Source: Nonomuraea rubra
Lineage (GTDB): Bacteria; Actinomycetota; Actinomycetes; Streptosporangiales; Streptosporangiaceae
DNA length: 64,000 nucleotides
Assembly (NCBI RefSeq): GCF_014207985.1
Contig: NZ_JACHMI010000002.1
Coordinates: 32,734-96,733 of the forward strand
Direction: 5' to 3'
Shown here: positions 49,367 through 56,871 of the stretch, in pieces
How the letters are laid out: each line of letters opens with the position of its first letter
Numbering within the stretch: position 1 is the stretch's first letter
Notes under the pieces: generated by a model
Databases searched by the model: none
Told to the model about the DNA's origin: nothing
Seen by the model: only the letters and a program-made list of their open reading frames with translations
Made by a program: the position numbers and the translations under genes

Positions 49367-50329
49367 TCACCTCGCACTGGGGCTTTGCAGCAGGCAGGTG
49401 CGCTGCTGGATGTGGTCCGGGAAGGTGTGCTTCTTGAACTCGAACAGCGACGCGGTTTCCGAGCCGCCGAGGTTCAGCGCCGAGGCGCCGGCGCGGCGCT
49501 GCTGGAGGTAGATGAGCCACAGGAAGTAGGTGACCAGCCGCGGTTCACTGCGGGCGGCCAGGTAGTAGCCGTGGGCGATGCCGGTGATGTCGGCGGTGAT
49601 GGCGAAGGCCGCCAGCCGGTCTCGCCGGGTCAGATAGTGGTAGGTGAGCCGATCGTGGTGCAGGGAGATGAGGCTGGCCGTGACGGCGTCGTTGAACCCC
49701 AGTTCGTGCAGGTCGTAGCCGTCCGCCCGCGCCGCGTCGGCGTGGATGAGCGCGGTTTCACCGATGCCGAGCGGTGTGGGCTGGGCGGTGTAGTGGTAGC
49801 GGGAGGCGTGCCGGAACACCGCCTCCCGCAGCGGCTTGTACTTGCGGCCGCCGGGCAGCTCGACGGCGGGAGCGGTGACGATTACTTCGGGGTGTGTTTC
49901 GTCGTCGGCTGGCGCGTCGGCGTGCCAGGGCCCGTTCATCTCCGTCCACCCTCGGGTGCGCAGGTGTTCGGCGACTGCTGGCGAGCAGTATCGGACGACC
50001 AGGGGTTGCTCTGCCCGGTCATGGGCCACGCGGGCGACGTCGTCAAGGAGCCGCATCACGGCGTCAAGAGGGCCGACCGGGCGGATGGCGATCAACCGCT
50101 CCACATCGTCCCGCCAGGACAGGCCCATCGCGGCGTTGTCGCGGCTCACGACATGCCCGCGCCCCCGGGCGCGCAGCCAGTAGAACAGGCTGTGGCTGCC
50201 GTGCACGTCGGCACCGGCCTGCAGGTAGGTGGGCAGCAGATCGACACGGTTGAGGGTCGCCAGGGTGATCGGGCGTATGTCCGTGCCGAAGTGGTGATGC
50301 AGCTCGCGGGACACGGTGGCCAGGGGCAT
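49367..50329 (-). CDS. GNAT/DUF2156-like acyltransferase
   Basis: The 320-aa product starts at ATG 50329 after GAGG. The C-terminal half has a GNAT or FemAB-like appearance, with GYYLAARSEPRLVTYFLWLI and the late NLGGSETASLFEFKKHTFP, as in DUF2156/FemAB-type aminoacyl- or acyltransferases. The N-terminal 150 residues are a second, similar-sized lobe, consistent with a double-GNAT protein. It could attach an acyl or aminoacyl group to the pathway's product. The acyl donor is unknown. Confidence 0.65.
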   Translation of the reverse strand: MPLATVSRELHHHFGTDIRPITLATLNRVDLLPTYLQAGADVHGSHSLFYWLRARGRGHVVSRDNAAMGLSWRDDVERLIAIRPVGPLDAVMRLLDDVARVAHDRAEQPLVVRYCSPAVAEHLRTRGWTEMNGPWHADAPADDETHPEVIVTAPAVELPGGRKYKPLREAVFRHASRYHYTAQPTPLGIGETALIHADAARADGYDLHELGFNDAVTASLISLHHDRLTYHYLTRRDRLAAFAITADITGIAHGYYLAARSEPRLVTYFLWLIYLQQRRAGASALNLGGSETASLFEFKKHTFPDHIQQRTCLLQSPSAR

Positions 50330-50331
50330 GC

Positions 50332-51069
50332 CTACCTCGCCTTCTTCCGCAGGGTCCACACGTGGGTGAACGCGGCAGGGTTGTAGTGGTCGCTTTCCAG
50401 GTCACGGACGCGTTCCAGGTGCATGCCTGCTGCGGCGGCCAGGTCGTGTAGCTGGTCGATGTCCACCGCGTACTGAATGTGGGTCTCCCTCCAGCAGGTC
50501 GCGTCGGTGGCGTCTCGGCGCTCGACGACGCTGACGCACCGGTCTCGCTCGGGGTCGTAGCGGTGACGCCAATGCACGGTGCTGTCCCTGAATTCCTGCA
50601 CGTCGCTGCGGTCACGCCAGTGGCAGCGCAGCAGGTGCGGAGAGGACAAGTCGGCGATGAGCCGGCCGCCCGGCCGCAAGCAGCGTGCGACCTCGCGCAG
50701 GCACCGGCCCAGCGCGGGGATGGGCAGGTAGTTGAGGGTGTCGAATCCGGACACCATCAGATCGGCTGACTCGTCGCTCAGCGGCAGGGCGTCGATGGAG
50801 GAGAGCAGCGTGTGCTCGTAGGCGTCGGCGGCCTGGGCGAGCATCGCCGCCGAGCGGTCCACGCCGAGGCGCGTGGGCCGGGGCAGGTGGGTGGCCAGGA
50901 GTCGGCCGCCGATGCCGGTCCCTGCTCCGAGATCGACGACCACCGCGGAGGGGCGCGGCTGGGTCTGCGCGGCCTCGGGCAGGATGCCGACGCGCCAGGT
51001 GTGTTCGGCCAGGTCGCCGAGGAGCGTGTGATAGTCGTCGGCGAGCCCTCTGTAGGGCTCTGCCCTCAT
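50332..51069 (-). CDS. Class I SAM-dependent methyltransferase
   Basis: The 245-aa product has motif I VVVDLGAGTGIGG (43-55), the acidic end of strand 2 (GVDRSAAML), and MVSGFDTLNYLPIPALGRCL, a pattern of small-molecule N- or O-methyltransferases. It begins at ATG 51069 and is followed 3 nt later by the GNAT-like gene. It is the first gene of the five-gene cargo operon, so transcription probably starts in 51070-51190, downstream of a hairpin on the coding strand. Confidence 0.85.
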   Translation of the reverse strand: MRAEPYRGLADDYHTLLGDLAEHTWRVGILPEAAQTQPRPSAVVVDLGAGTGIGGRLLATHLPRPTRLGVDRSAAMLAQAADAYEHTLLSSIDALPLSDESADLMVSGFDTLNYLPIPALGRCLREVARCLRPGGRLIADLSSPHLLRCHWRDRSDVQEFRDSTVHWRHRYDPERDRCVSVVERRDATDATCWRETHIQYAVDIDQLHDLAAAAGMHLERVRDLESDHYNPAAFTHVWTLRKKAR

Positions 51070-51192
51070 GGGCGTCTCCTTCCAGCCGAGCCGACGCATC
51101 AGCGTTCGGACCCATGGTCGTAGCGGGCCGTTGGGGATGTAGTAGGGGTGGGCGATGAAGGGGTCCAAGGGGTTTCCTTCGTGGAGCAGGGC

Positions 51193-51231
51193 AGCCGTGG
51201 GACGGCAGGGGCTCTCCGCCGTCCCACGGCT
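51193..51231 (-). terminator. GC-rich hairpin upstream of the cargo operon
   Basis: AGCCGTGGGACGGC pairs with GCCGTCCCACGGCT around an 11-nt loop. It lies between the 90-aa gene and the cargo methyltransferase gene on their shared strand. The stem shares CCGTGGGACGGC with the hairpin at 51610. Confidence 0.6.
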
Positions 51232-51293
51232 GGGGCCGCCCCGGACCGGGCCCAGCCGAGGGCGGCGGGGAGGCAGGCGGCTTGTGCCTCCCT

Positions 51294-51566
51294 TCAGGTG
51301 GTGTGCATGGCGCGGGTGGTGGCGCGGAACATGTGGGCGAGGTGCTGCTGCTGGGACAGCGCGGGGGCCAGCGTGTGGCAGTCGGGCGCGCGCAGGACGG
51401 GCTTGACTCCCGCCGCCTGCATGGGCTTCGTGATCGTGAAGCGGGGGATGGCGCCCCACACCTCAGCGCCGTTCTCACGGCCACGCATGATCGTCCAGCC
51501 CGGGTATTCGCAGCGGAGGGCGTGAAGCTGCAGGTGGGCCCTCGTGGTCGGGTTGTCTCGGCTCAT
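51294..51566 (-). CDS. Small unknown protein
   Basis: The 90-aa product has a beta-rich start (HALRCEYPGWTIMRGRENGA) and a basic, His/Ala-rich helix at the end. Similar small proteins occur near XRE regulators in actinomycetes. It is isolated by GC-rich hairpins on both sides, suggesting single-gene transcription. Its role is unknown. Confidence 0.5.
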   Translation of the reverse strand: MSRDNPTTRAHLQLHALRCEYPGWTIMRGRENGAEVWGAIPRFTITKPMQAAGVKPVLRAPDCHTLAPALSQQQHLAHMFRATTRAMHTT

Positions 51567-51609
51567 ATTGGATCACCGGGTTGTGCTCGTGACTTGGTTG
51601 GTGAGGTGC

Positions 51610-51655
51610 GGCCGTGGGACGGCGGGTGAGCAGTTGCGAACGCCGTCCCACGGCC
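51610..51655 (-). terminator. 15-bp-stem hairpin
   Basis: GGCCGTGGGACGGCG / CGCCGTCCCACGGCC with a 16-nt loop, upstream of the 90-aa gene. Its stem core is repeated in the hairpin at 51193. Confidence 0.55.
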
Positions 51656-51826
51656 CCCTTCACCCCGGCCAGGGGGGAGAGCGCGGGGTGAAGACGCGGC
51701 AGGTCCGAGACGGGGTAACTCGGGAGTTGCCGCGCGCGGAGGGGATTCCTCGGTCTCCTCGACGCCGTAACCGGGCAACAAGCGCCTGGCTCGTGCAGGG
51801 AGGCGTCGCCCAGGGGAGTGTGGTCC

Positions 51827-51863
51827 TCGCCGCTCCCAGTGGCCATCCCACTGGGAGCGGCGA
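51827..51863 (-). terminator. 16-bp-stem hairpin
   Basis: TCGCCGCTCCCAGTGG and its exact complement flank a 5-nt loop. It has the form of an intrinsic terminator without a T-tract. Confidence 0.6.
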
Positions 51864-51920
51864 GCGCCGGCCGGCGCGGGCCACGACGGTGCTGGATTTC
51901 CGGAAACCCGCGCCGGTAGC

Positions 51921-51960
51921 GCGTGACCGGCCATGGATGAGCAATCAAGGCCGGTCACGC
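51921..51960 (-). terminator. 12-bp-stem hairpin downstream of the 98-aa gene
   Basis: GCGTGACCGGCC / GGCCGGTCACGC with a 16-nt loop, 64 bp past the stop of the minus-strand gene at 52024-52320. A terminator role fits its position. Confidence 0.6.
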
Positions 51961-52023
51961 CAAGACGCGGCGTAGCTGCCCCGACCGCGCACGGGCTCGC
52001 CAGCCTGGCCGCGTCTCGTCTGA

Positions 52024-52320
52024 TCACCCGACCGTCCTCCTCAGGGCGTCGGGAAGTTGATGGCTCAGGGCAGGAGGTACCGGGCGTAGGCCGTTCTGGA
52101 TCGCCCAGCGACGGCTCTGGCGCTGCGTGTCGCGGATGCACGTCCACAGCGCCTCGGGGTCGTTCCAGTCGCCTGTGTGGTAGATGCCAGCCGTGTTCCA
52201 GTACCCCCGGTAGAACGCGATCACCAGCTCCTCGACCTGGAGAACCAGCCACCAGTAGCCGGTCTCCAGCTCCAGCCGATCCGCCCACCCGCGGTCCGTA
52301 CGATCTCTGACCTGATTCAC
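52024..52320 (-). CDS. Small unknown protein coupled to DUF574 methyltransferase
   Basis: The 98-aa product overlaps the methyltransferase stop by 4 nt (ATGA), so it is its co-translated partner. The aromatic-rich middle (ETGYWWLVLQVEELVIAFYR ... WNTAGIYHTGDWND) has no known motif and no signal peptide. Function unknown. Confidence 0.6.
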   Translation of the reverse strand: MNQVRDRTDRGWADRLELETGYWWLVLQVEELVIAFYRGYWNTAGIYHTGDWNDPEALWTCIRDTQRQSRRWAIQNGLRPVPPALSHQLPDALRRTVG

Positions 52321-53174
52321 GACGCCTCCGCCATGGACCGGGCGAACGTCTCGAATCGCGCCACCGCGGCGACGAAGTGAGCTCGGCCAACGTCGAGCGG
52401 CATCGCGGTATCGGGCCGCCAGGTGGAGGCTTCCACCAGGCCCGGCTCAAGGAGTTCGAGGCCGCCGAGGAACATCGACTTGATCACGTCCAGGGACCGG
52501 GGATAGATGTCGGCCGTGGCCTTGTAGTCCGCGATCATCTTCGCCCGCTCCTCCGACGTCAGGAGGTCGTCCCGGGCGTGGCTGAAGATGAAGTAGCCGG
52601 ACGGGAAATGGGCCATGTAGCGGCGCAAGATGCTGGCCGGCTTCTTCCCGTCAGGCGCGAAATGCGCGACCGCCGTCGCGATCATCCCCACGGGCTGGCC
52701 CGGGTCGAGCAGGCTCCTCGTCGCCTCGTGCCTGAGCACGGCGTCCACGTCCCAGGCGTCGCCCTCGATCAGGCTGGCCGCGCCGGGGACGTCGAGCATC
52801 GCGCGCCCATGGACCGCCACGTGCTGGTCGTTGTCCACGTAAACGACGCGCGTCCCCTTGTGGTGCTGGACGGCTGTGTCGTACGTGGTCTCGCCGTTCT
52901 GCGGTGGGAGGCCACATCCCAGGTTCAGCCACTGGCGGATGCCGTGCTCCTTGGCGACCACCCTGGTGGCGCGGGTGACGAACTCCACCTGCGCGCGGGC
53001 GGCCGTGCGGATCTGTCCCGCAGTCTGCTCCAGTGCCCCCAGCACATCCCGGTCCGGAGCAAGGTTGTCCTTGCCGCCGGTCGCGGCGTCCCAGACGCGG
53101 GCGATGGACGGCCTGGAGAAGTCATAGCGGCCTTCACCGGCCGCGTCGTGGGGAGCCACCCTGCTGGCGCTCAT
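52317..53174 (-). CDS. SAM-dependent methyltransferase, DUF574 type
   Basis: The 285-aa product is of the actinobacterial S-adenosyl methyltransferase (DUF574) family: YDFSRPSIARVWDAATGGKD near the start, WLNLGCGLPP (about 82-91), VVYVDNDQHVAVHGRAML (about 109-126), and IATAVAHFAPD. The family is abundant in streptomycetes; substrates are mostly unknown, often assumed to be secondary metabolites. It diverges from the XRE regulator gene, with a 295-bp promoter region between. Confidence 0.82.
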   Translation of the reverse strand: MSASRVAPHDAAGEGRYDFSRPSIARVWDAATGGKDNLAPDRDVLGALEQTAGQIRTAARAQVEFVTRATRVVAKEHGIRQWLNLGCGLPPQNGETTYDTAVQHHKGTRVVYVDNDQHVAVHGRAMLDVPGAASLIEGDAWDVDAVLRHEATRSLLDPGQPVGMIATAVAHFAPDGKKPASILRRYMAHFPSGYFIFSHARDDLLTSEERAKMIADYKATADIYPRSLDVIKSMFLGGLELLEPGLVEASTWRPDTAMPLDVGRAHFVAAVARFETFARSMAEAS

Positions 53175-53253
53175 GAGGCTTGCTCGTTGTGGTGCCGTGG
53201 AGCCGGGATGGCTCTACGCTTTTGCATGGGTCAGGACCTCGATTCCTGATCAA

Positions 53254-53294
53254 GGCCCCGGGCTTTCCCGGTGTTCACGCACCGGGCCGGGGCC
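53254..53294. terminator. Hairpin in the divergent region
   Basis: GGCCCCGG/CCGGGGCC with an inner CCCGGT/ACCGGG pairing. It could be an attenuator or an isolating terminator between divergent units. Confidence 0.4.
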
Positions 53295-53394
53295 GAACCA
53301 TTTTTGGAGGCGAATCAGGGCCGACAAGCAGGTTGGCCAGCGTGATATGCCTTCTGTCAGCCATGGAATCGCCGACTAGGGCTACCGTGGGAGA

Positions 53395-53444
53395 TGTTGA
53401 CCGTTGCCCTTCGGTCAGCAGGCAACAGTGGTCAACAGGTCAAC
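53395..53444. promoter_or_regulatory. Likely operator of the XRE regulator
   Basis: TGTTGACC-GTTGCC is mirrored by GGCAAC...GGTCAACA, and a third GGTCAAC follows directly. It lies 26 bp upstream of the regulator's ATG, a suitable place for autoregulation. Confidence 0.55.
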
Positions 53445-53469
53445 ACCGTTTCCGACGCGTGGGCAGGCA

Positions 53470-54702
53470 ATGACTAGCTTCGGTGAGAAGATGCGAGCGC
53501 TGATGGAGGAGCGCGGCGTCTCATTGCGCAAGCTGGCCACCGCCATCCATTACGACGTCGGATATCTGTCGAAAGTCGCGAATGACCTGAAGCGCCCGTC
53601 TCTGCCGCTGGCTCACAAGCTCGATGGCGAGCTGCAAGCTGCTGGCGAACTCGTGGAGTTGGTGCCTGAACGCGTGAATGCGCGAAGCCGGACGAGGGCC
53701 GCTACAGTTCCGCCTCACGACGACACGAAGGTGGTGAATCCGCTGGCTCTGCCTGTACCCCTTGAGGACCCGCTGGTGGATCGCCGCATGCAGCGTCTAT
53801 CTCCGAGCCATACCGAGGAGCTGCTTTCGCATGTGGGAGAGCAGTGGCACACGCTGGTTCGGACAGATAACTTGCTGGGTCCGCGGCATGCCCTCGGCGG
53901 CGTCTGCACTCAGCTCACGATCTTGACGGCGTTGCTTCGCCATGTGCGTCCTCCGCTTCGGGACGGTTCCCTCCGCCTCGCAGCCAAGTACGCCGAGTCT
54001 GCGGCATGGTTGTATGAGGACGCTGGCGATCTGACCGCGAGCCGTCTTTGGACGGGGCACGCGATGGAGTGGGCGTTGGAAGCCGGCGACCGTCCGATGG
54101 TCGCGTGGACGTTGTTCCGGCGCAGCCAGCAGGCGCAATCGGTGGGCAATGGCGCTCAGGTGGTGAGTCTCGCCGAGGCCGCGTGCCGTGAGCAAGGCAA
54201 CGTCGCTGGCCCCATGTTGGCCGCGATTCTTCAGCAACAGGCACATGGATTGGCGCTTGAGGGAGTTGAGCTGACATCGCACGACCTGCTTGATCGCGCG
54301 CGCGAGTGCGCGACCACGGACGATGCTGGCGACGCTCGGGCAGGCCACGGCTCTTTCTGCACGCCGGCGTACATCGAGATGCAGCGCGGCCGGGTCTGGC
54401 TCACGCTCGGGCGCCCCGGGCGAGCAGTGCAGGCGTTCGAGTCCGCCATCACGGATCTGTCCCCGACGTACCAACGAGACCGCGGGCTGGCCCACGCCGG
54501 GTTGTCGGTCGCTCTTGCTGCGGAGCGCCAGCCGGAAGCCGCGGCGAACGCCGCGATACAAGCGCTTACTGTTGCCCAGGACAGCGGATCGACCAGAATC
54601 CTTTCCATGGTCACTTCGGTCGCGCCTCAGCTCGCACGTCATGCACACCTGGATCCTGTCGCCGAGTTCCTGGCCGAGCTCGACGCCACGTCTGCAGTCT
54701 GA
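53470..54702 (+). CDS. XRE-family regulator with TPR-like C-terminus
   Basis: The 410-aa product has an N-terminal XRE/Cro HTH (about 18-45, VSLRKLATAIHYDVGYLSKVANDLKR) and a long helical-repeat region (about 190-400) with TPR-type features (GRVWLTLGRPGRAVQAFESA; HAGLSVALAAERQPEAAANA). This architecture is common in actinomycete regulators that sense a peptide or ligand. ATG 53470 is used. It is coupled to the RibD-like gene by a 1-nt TGATG overlap. The pair is frequent on actinomycete conjugative elements. Confidence 0.82.
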   Translation: MTSFGEKMRALMEERGVSLRKLATAIHYDVGYLSKVANDLKRPSLPLAHKLDGELQAAGELVELVPERVNARSRTRAATVPPHDDTKVVNPLALPVPLEDPLVDRRMQRLSPSHTEELLSHVGEQWHTLVRTDNLLGPRHALGGVCTQLTILTALLRHVRPPLRDGSLRLAAKYAESAAWLYEDAGDLTASRLWTGHAMEWALEAGDRPMVAWTLFRRSQQAQSVGNGAQVVSLAEAACREQGNVAGPMLAAILQQQAHGLALEGVELTSHDLLDRARECATTDDAGDARAGHGSFCTPAYIEMQRGRVWLTLGRPGRAVQAFESAITDLSPTYQRDRGLAHAGLSVALAAERQPEAAANAAIQALTVAQDSGSTRILSMVTSVAPQLARHAHLDPVAEFLAELDATSAV

Positions 54703-55574
54703 TGGCGTCCACAGTAGAGGTCGCCGCGATGCGGCGTGCGATTGCGGTGTCGGCGCTGGGGCTCGGCACGACGAGCCCGAACCCGCCGGTGGGCTGTGTA
54801 GTCCTCGACGCTGGCGGACGCGTGGTTGGCGAGGGCTTTCACCGTCGCAAGGGTGAGGCGCACGCGGAGGGCAACGCCCTCGCGGCGGCGGGCGCCGCTG
54901 CACGCGGTGGGACGGCTGTGGTGACCTTGGAACCCTGCAACCATGTGGGTCGCGCTCCTGCCTGCCGCGCGCTGTTGATCGAGGCTGGGATTGCTCGTGT
55001 AGTGGTTGCCGTCGTTGACCCTACGTCCCGAGGAGAAGGTGGCGTGGCTGAGCTGCGCCGGGCGGGGGTAGACGTCGAGGTCGGGGTGTTGGCCGACGAG
55101 GCCGAGCTGGTCCTGCGTCCCTGGCTGACCGCGCTGGGACGGGGTACCCCGTTCGTCACCTGGGCGTACAGCGCCGACGCCGAGGATCACCGCCAGGTCC
55201 CTGCCCTCGACGTGCACGGGTACGACGTTGTGGTGGGCCCTGATGGGCAGTTGCGGGAGGGCACACCGGGCGGGCATGGCGACACGTTCGTCCTGCCTGG
55301 TGAACTACCGCAGGGCAGTCCGGAGAAGGTGCTGCAGGCCCTCTACGCAGCGGGAGTCCGGTCGCTGCTGATGCTCAGTGCACGTGGACTCGCCGAGCTG
55401 TACGCCAATGCGGGTCTGGTTGACGAGATCCTTGTCCACCTGCCTGGCCGCGCTGCCTCCTCGCCGGGAGGCGAACTGCCTTCCGCAGGCTTTCGTGTCT
55501 CAGCCGTTCGTCGTCTGGAAGATCACGTGCTGGTGCGGGCTCAGCGGGAGGATCCGCCGTTCAGGGCGAGGTGA
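54702..55574 (+). CDS. RibD-like deaminase with a reduced reductase domain
   Basis: The 290-aa product has an intact deaminase domain: TSPNPPVGCVV (24-34), HAE (54-56) and EPCNHVGRAPAC (77-88), giving zinc ligands His54, Cys79 and Cys88 with Glu56. The C-terminal half is only about 150 residues and lacks the usual RibD reductase motifs. A bifunctional role in riboflavin synthesis is therefore unlikely; a free-standing nucleotide or nucleobase deaminase is more plausible. It is coupled to the XRE regulator and converges on the GntR gene, overlapping it by 14 bp. Confidence 0.8.
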   Translation: MASTVEVAAMRRAIAVSALGLGTTSPNPPVGCVVLDAGGRVVGEGFHRRKGEAHAEGNALAAAGAAARGGTAVVTLEPCNHVGRAPACRALLIEAGIARVVVAVVDPTSRGEGGVAELRRAGVDVEVGVLADEAELVLRPWLTALGRGTPFVTWAYSADAEDHRQVPALDVHGYDVVVGPDGQLREGTPGGHGDTFVLPGELPQGSPEKVLQALYAAGVRSLLMLSARGLAELYANAGLVDEILVHLPGRAASSPGGELPSAGFRVSAVRRLEDHVLVRAQREDPPFRAR

Positions 55575-56262
55575 GCGGCAGCCGCTGATCCACGATGTGC
55601 ACCCTTTGTGGGTTGGCCAGCCGGCGCAGCAGTTGAAGAGGCTGACCAGCCTGGTTGTAGGTAATGCGGGTGAGGTCGAACAGAGGGCTGCCGCGGCTGA
55701 CCCGGAACGTCAGTGCCTCCTTCGGGCTGGCCGTACGGACACGGGTCTGCAGCTCTACAAGGGCCGTTGAGCGCTCCACGTCGTAGCTGCTGGCGTCGTG
55801 CCGCTCCATTGACCAGTACAACTGATCGAGGCACACGAGTTGGCCTTCTATGTCGCCGCGTATCTCGCCGATGATCACTTTTGCCTTGGCCGGGAGACGG
55901 AGGATGTGGGAGACCTCCTCAGTCGCGGGCGTGGCACGGCTATTGACGGTTGTTAGGTGGCCGGTGATCCCGGCTCGCTGGCACGCGGCTGCCCACGCGG
56001 TGGGCTCGTCGCGGAAGTCGATGGCCATGGGGATCTGGATGGCGACGGCTGGTCCGAGGACGATCATGCCTTTGTTGGCGACGCGCCAGATCAGCCCCTC
56101 TTCCTTGAGGGCCCGCATGGTGTTGGTGATGACCTGTCTGCTGACGCCGTAGGCGCGCATGAGGTCTTCAGTGTGGGGGAGGGGTTCGCCCGGGGGATGG
56201 GTGCCGTCGAGGATCTTGGTCCGGAGGTCGGCTAGGACCTCGGGAAACCTCGCGACGGGCAC
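55561..56262 (-). CDS. GntR-family repressor (KorSA-like)
   Basis: The 233-aa product starts at GTG 56262, with GGAG 10-13 nt upstream. The N-terminal winged HTH (7-70) has PLPHTEDLMRAYGVSRQVIT and RVANKGMIVLGP; the C-terminal half (about 95-230) resembles the UTRA ligand-binding domain. In Streptomyces plasmids and integrative elements, KorA/KorSA-type GntR proteins repress the tra operon and themselves. It is transcribed away from the transfer genes, with a palindromic operator in between. Confidence 0.85.
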   Translation of the reverse strand: MPVARFPEVLADLRTKILDGTHPPGEPLPHTEDLMRAYGVSRQVITNTMRALKEEGLIWRVANKGMIVLGPAVAIQIPMAIDFRDEPTAWAAACQRAGITGHLTTVNSRATPATEEVSHILRLPAKAKVIIGEIRGDIEGQLVCLDQLYWSMERHDASSYDVERSTALVELQTRVRTASPKEALTFRVSRGSPLFDLTRITYNQAGQPLQLLRRLANPQRVHIVDQRLPLTSP

Positions 56263-56386
56263 GGGCGGGCTCCTTCGTTGGGCTGTTCTGACTGGCGTTG
56301 ATCGTAGTACGGCGGTGCGGTGGGTGCTTCTCACCTGCGCGGCTTGACAGTGATCGTCCGGTGATGCAGCATGGCTAGTGCAACGC

Positions 56387-56402
56387 TGTTTACTAGTAAA
56401 CA
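56387..56402. promoter_or_regulatory. Predicted GntR operator at the transfer promoter
   Basis: TGTTTACTAGTAAACA is a perfect 16-bp palindrome in the 288-bp region between the divergent GntR and WhiB genes. A TTGACA hexamer lies at 56344-56349. Together they make a plausible repressed promoter for the transfer operon. Confidence 0.75.
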
Positions 56403-56550
56403 CAGCGTAGCAGAGCACGAAAAAGCGGCCCTCCGCTCCACCGGAAAGCCGCACACCACAAGCCCCTGCGGGCCCACACCCGGAACTCCACTTCCAGGCG
56501 GGGCCCTGAACACCAGGTCTCTCCACCCTCGTGAAAGGAACCGAGACCCG

Positions 56551-56871
56551 ATGTCCAGCCACATCGTGGCATCGCCGTTCGGCGTTGTCACATCCGACCC
56601 CACCCCTGACTTCGACGCGATCCTCACCAGCGACGCCAAGTGCCGCCAGCCCGGCACCGACCCCGACGACTGGTACCCCCTCGACGACAGCTTGGCCTAC
56701 GACGAGGACTACGCCCGCGGCCTCTGCGCTGGGTGCCCGTTCACCGGCCTGGCCGGCGAGTGCGTGAACCGGGCGCGGGAGCTGCCGTTCGACGCCTGGG
56801 GCGTCATCGGCGGCACCACCCCGACCGAGCGCCGCCGCCTCGGCATCGGCTTCTACGAGGTGGCGGCGTGA
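56551..56871 (+). CDS. WhiB-like protein at the start of the transfer module
   Basis: The 106-aa product has four cysteines, Cys31, Cys59, Cys62 and Cys71 (AKCRQ; LCAGCPFTGLAGEC), and GVIGGTT at 84-90, where the usual Trp of the turn is replaced by Ile. It probably binds an Fe-S cluster and modulates transcription. AAAGGA precedes the ATG by 12 nt. It is the first gene after the GntR operator and overlaps the next gene by GTGA. Confidence 0.82.
   Translation: MSSHIVASPFGVVTSDPTPDFDAILTSDAKCRQPGTDPDDWYPLDDSLAYDEDYARGLCAGCPFTGLAGECVNRARELPFDAWGVIGGTTPTERRRLGIGFYEVAA

Larger units (their letters stand above)
51567..52023. other. 457-bp intergenic region with three large stem-loops
   Basis: No gene is supported. 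Three strong stems are present: 51610-51655 (15 bp), 51827-51863 (16 bp) and 51921-51960 (12 bp). A short palindromic CGCCGGCCGGCG lies just after the second. This is an unusual density of hairpins for one gap. Confidence 0.6.

Noticed and set aside
54306..54701. Upstream extension of the RibD-like gene
   Set aside because: The frame is open but overlaps the whole end of the XRE gene; the ATG at 54702 is coupled to that stop and gives a normal deaminase N-terminus.
54702..55574. Riboflavin biosynthesis gene
   Set aside because: No other rib genes are nearby and the reductase half lacks its motifs, so only the deaminase call is kept.
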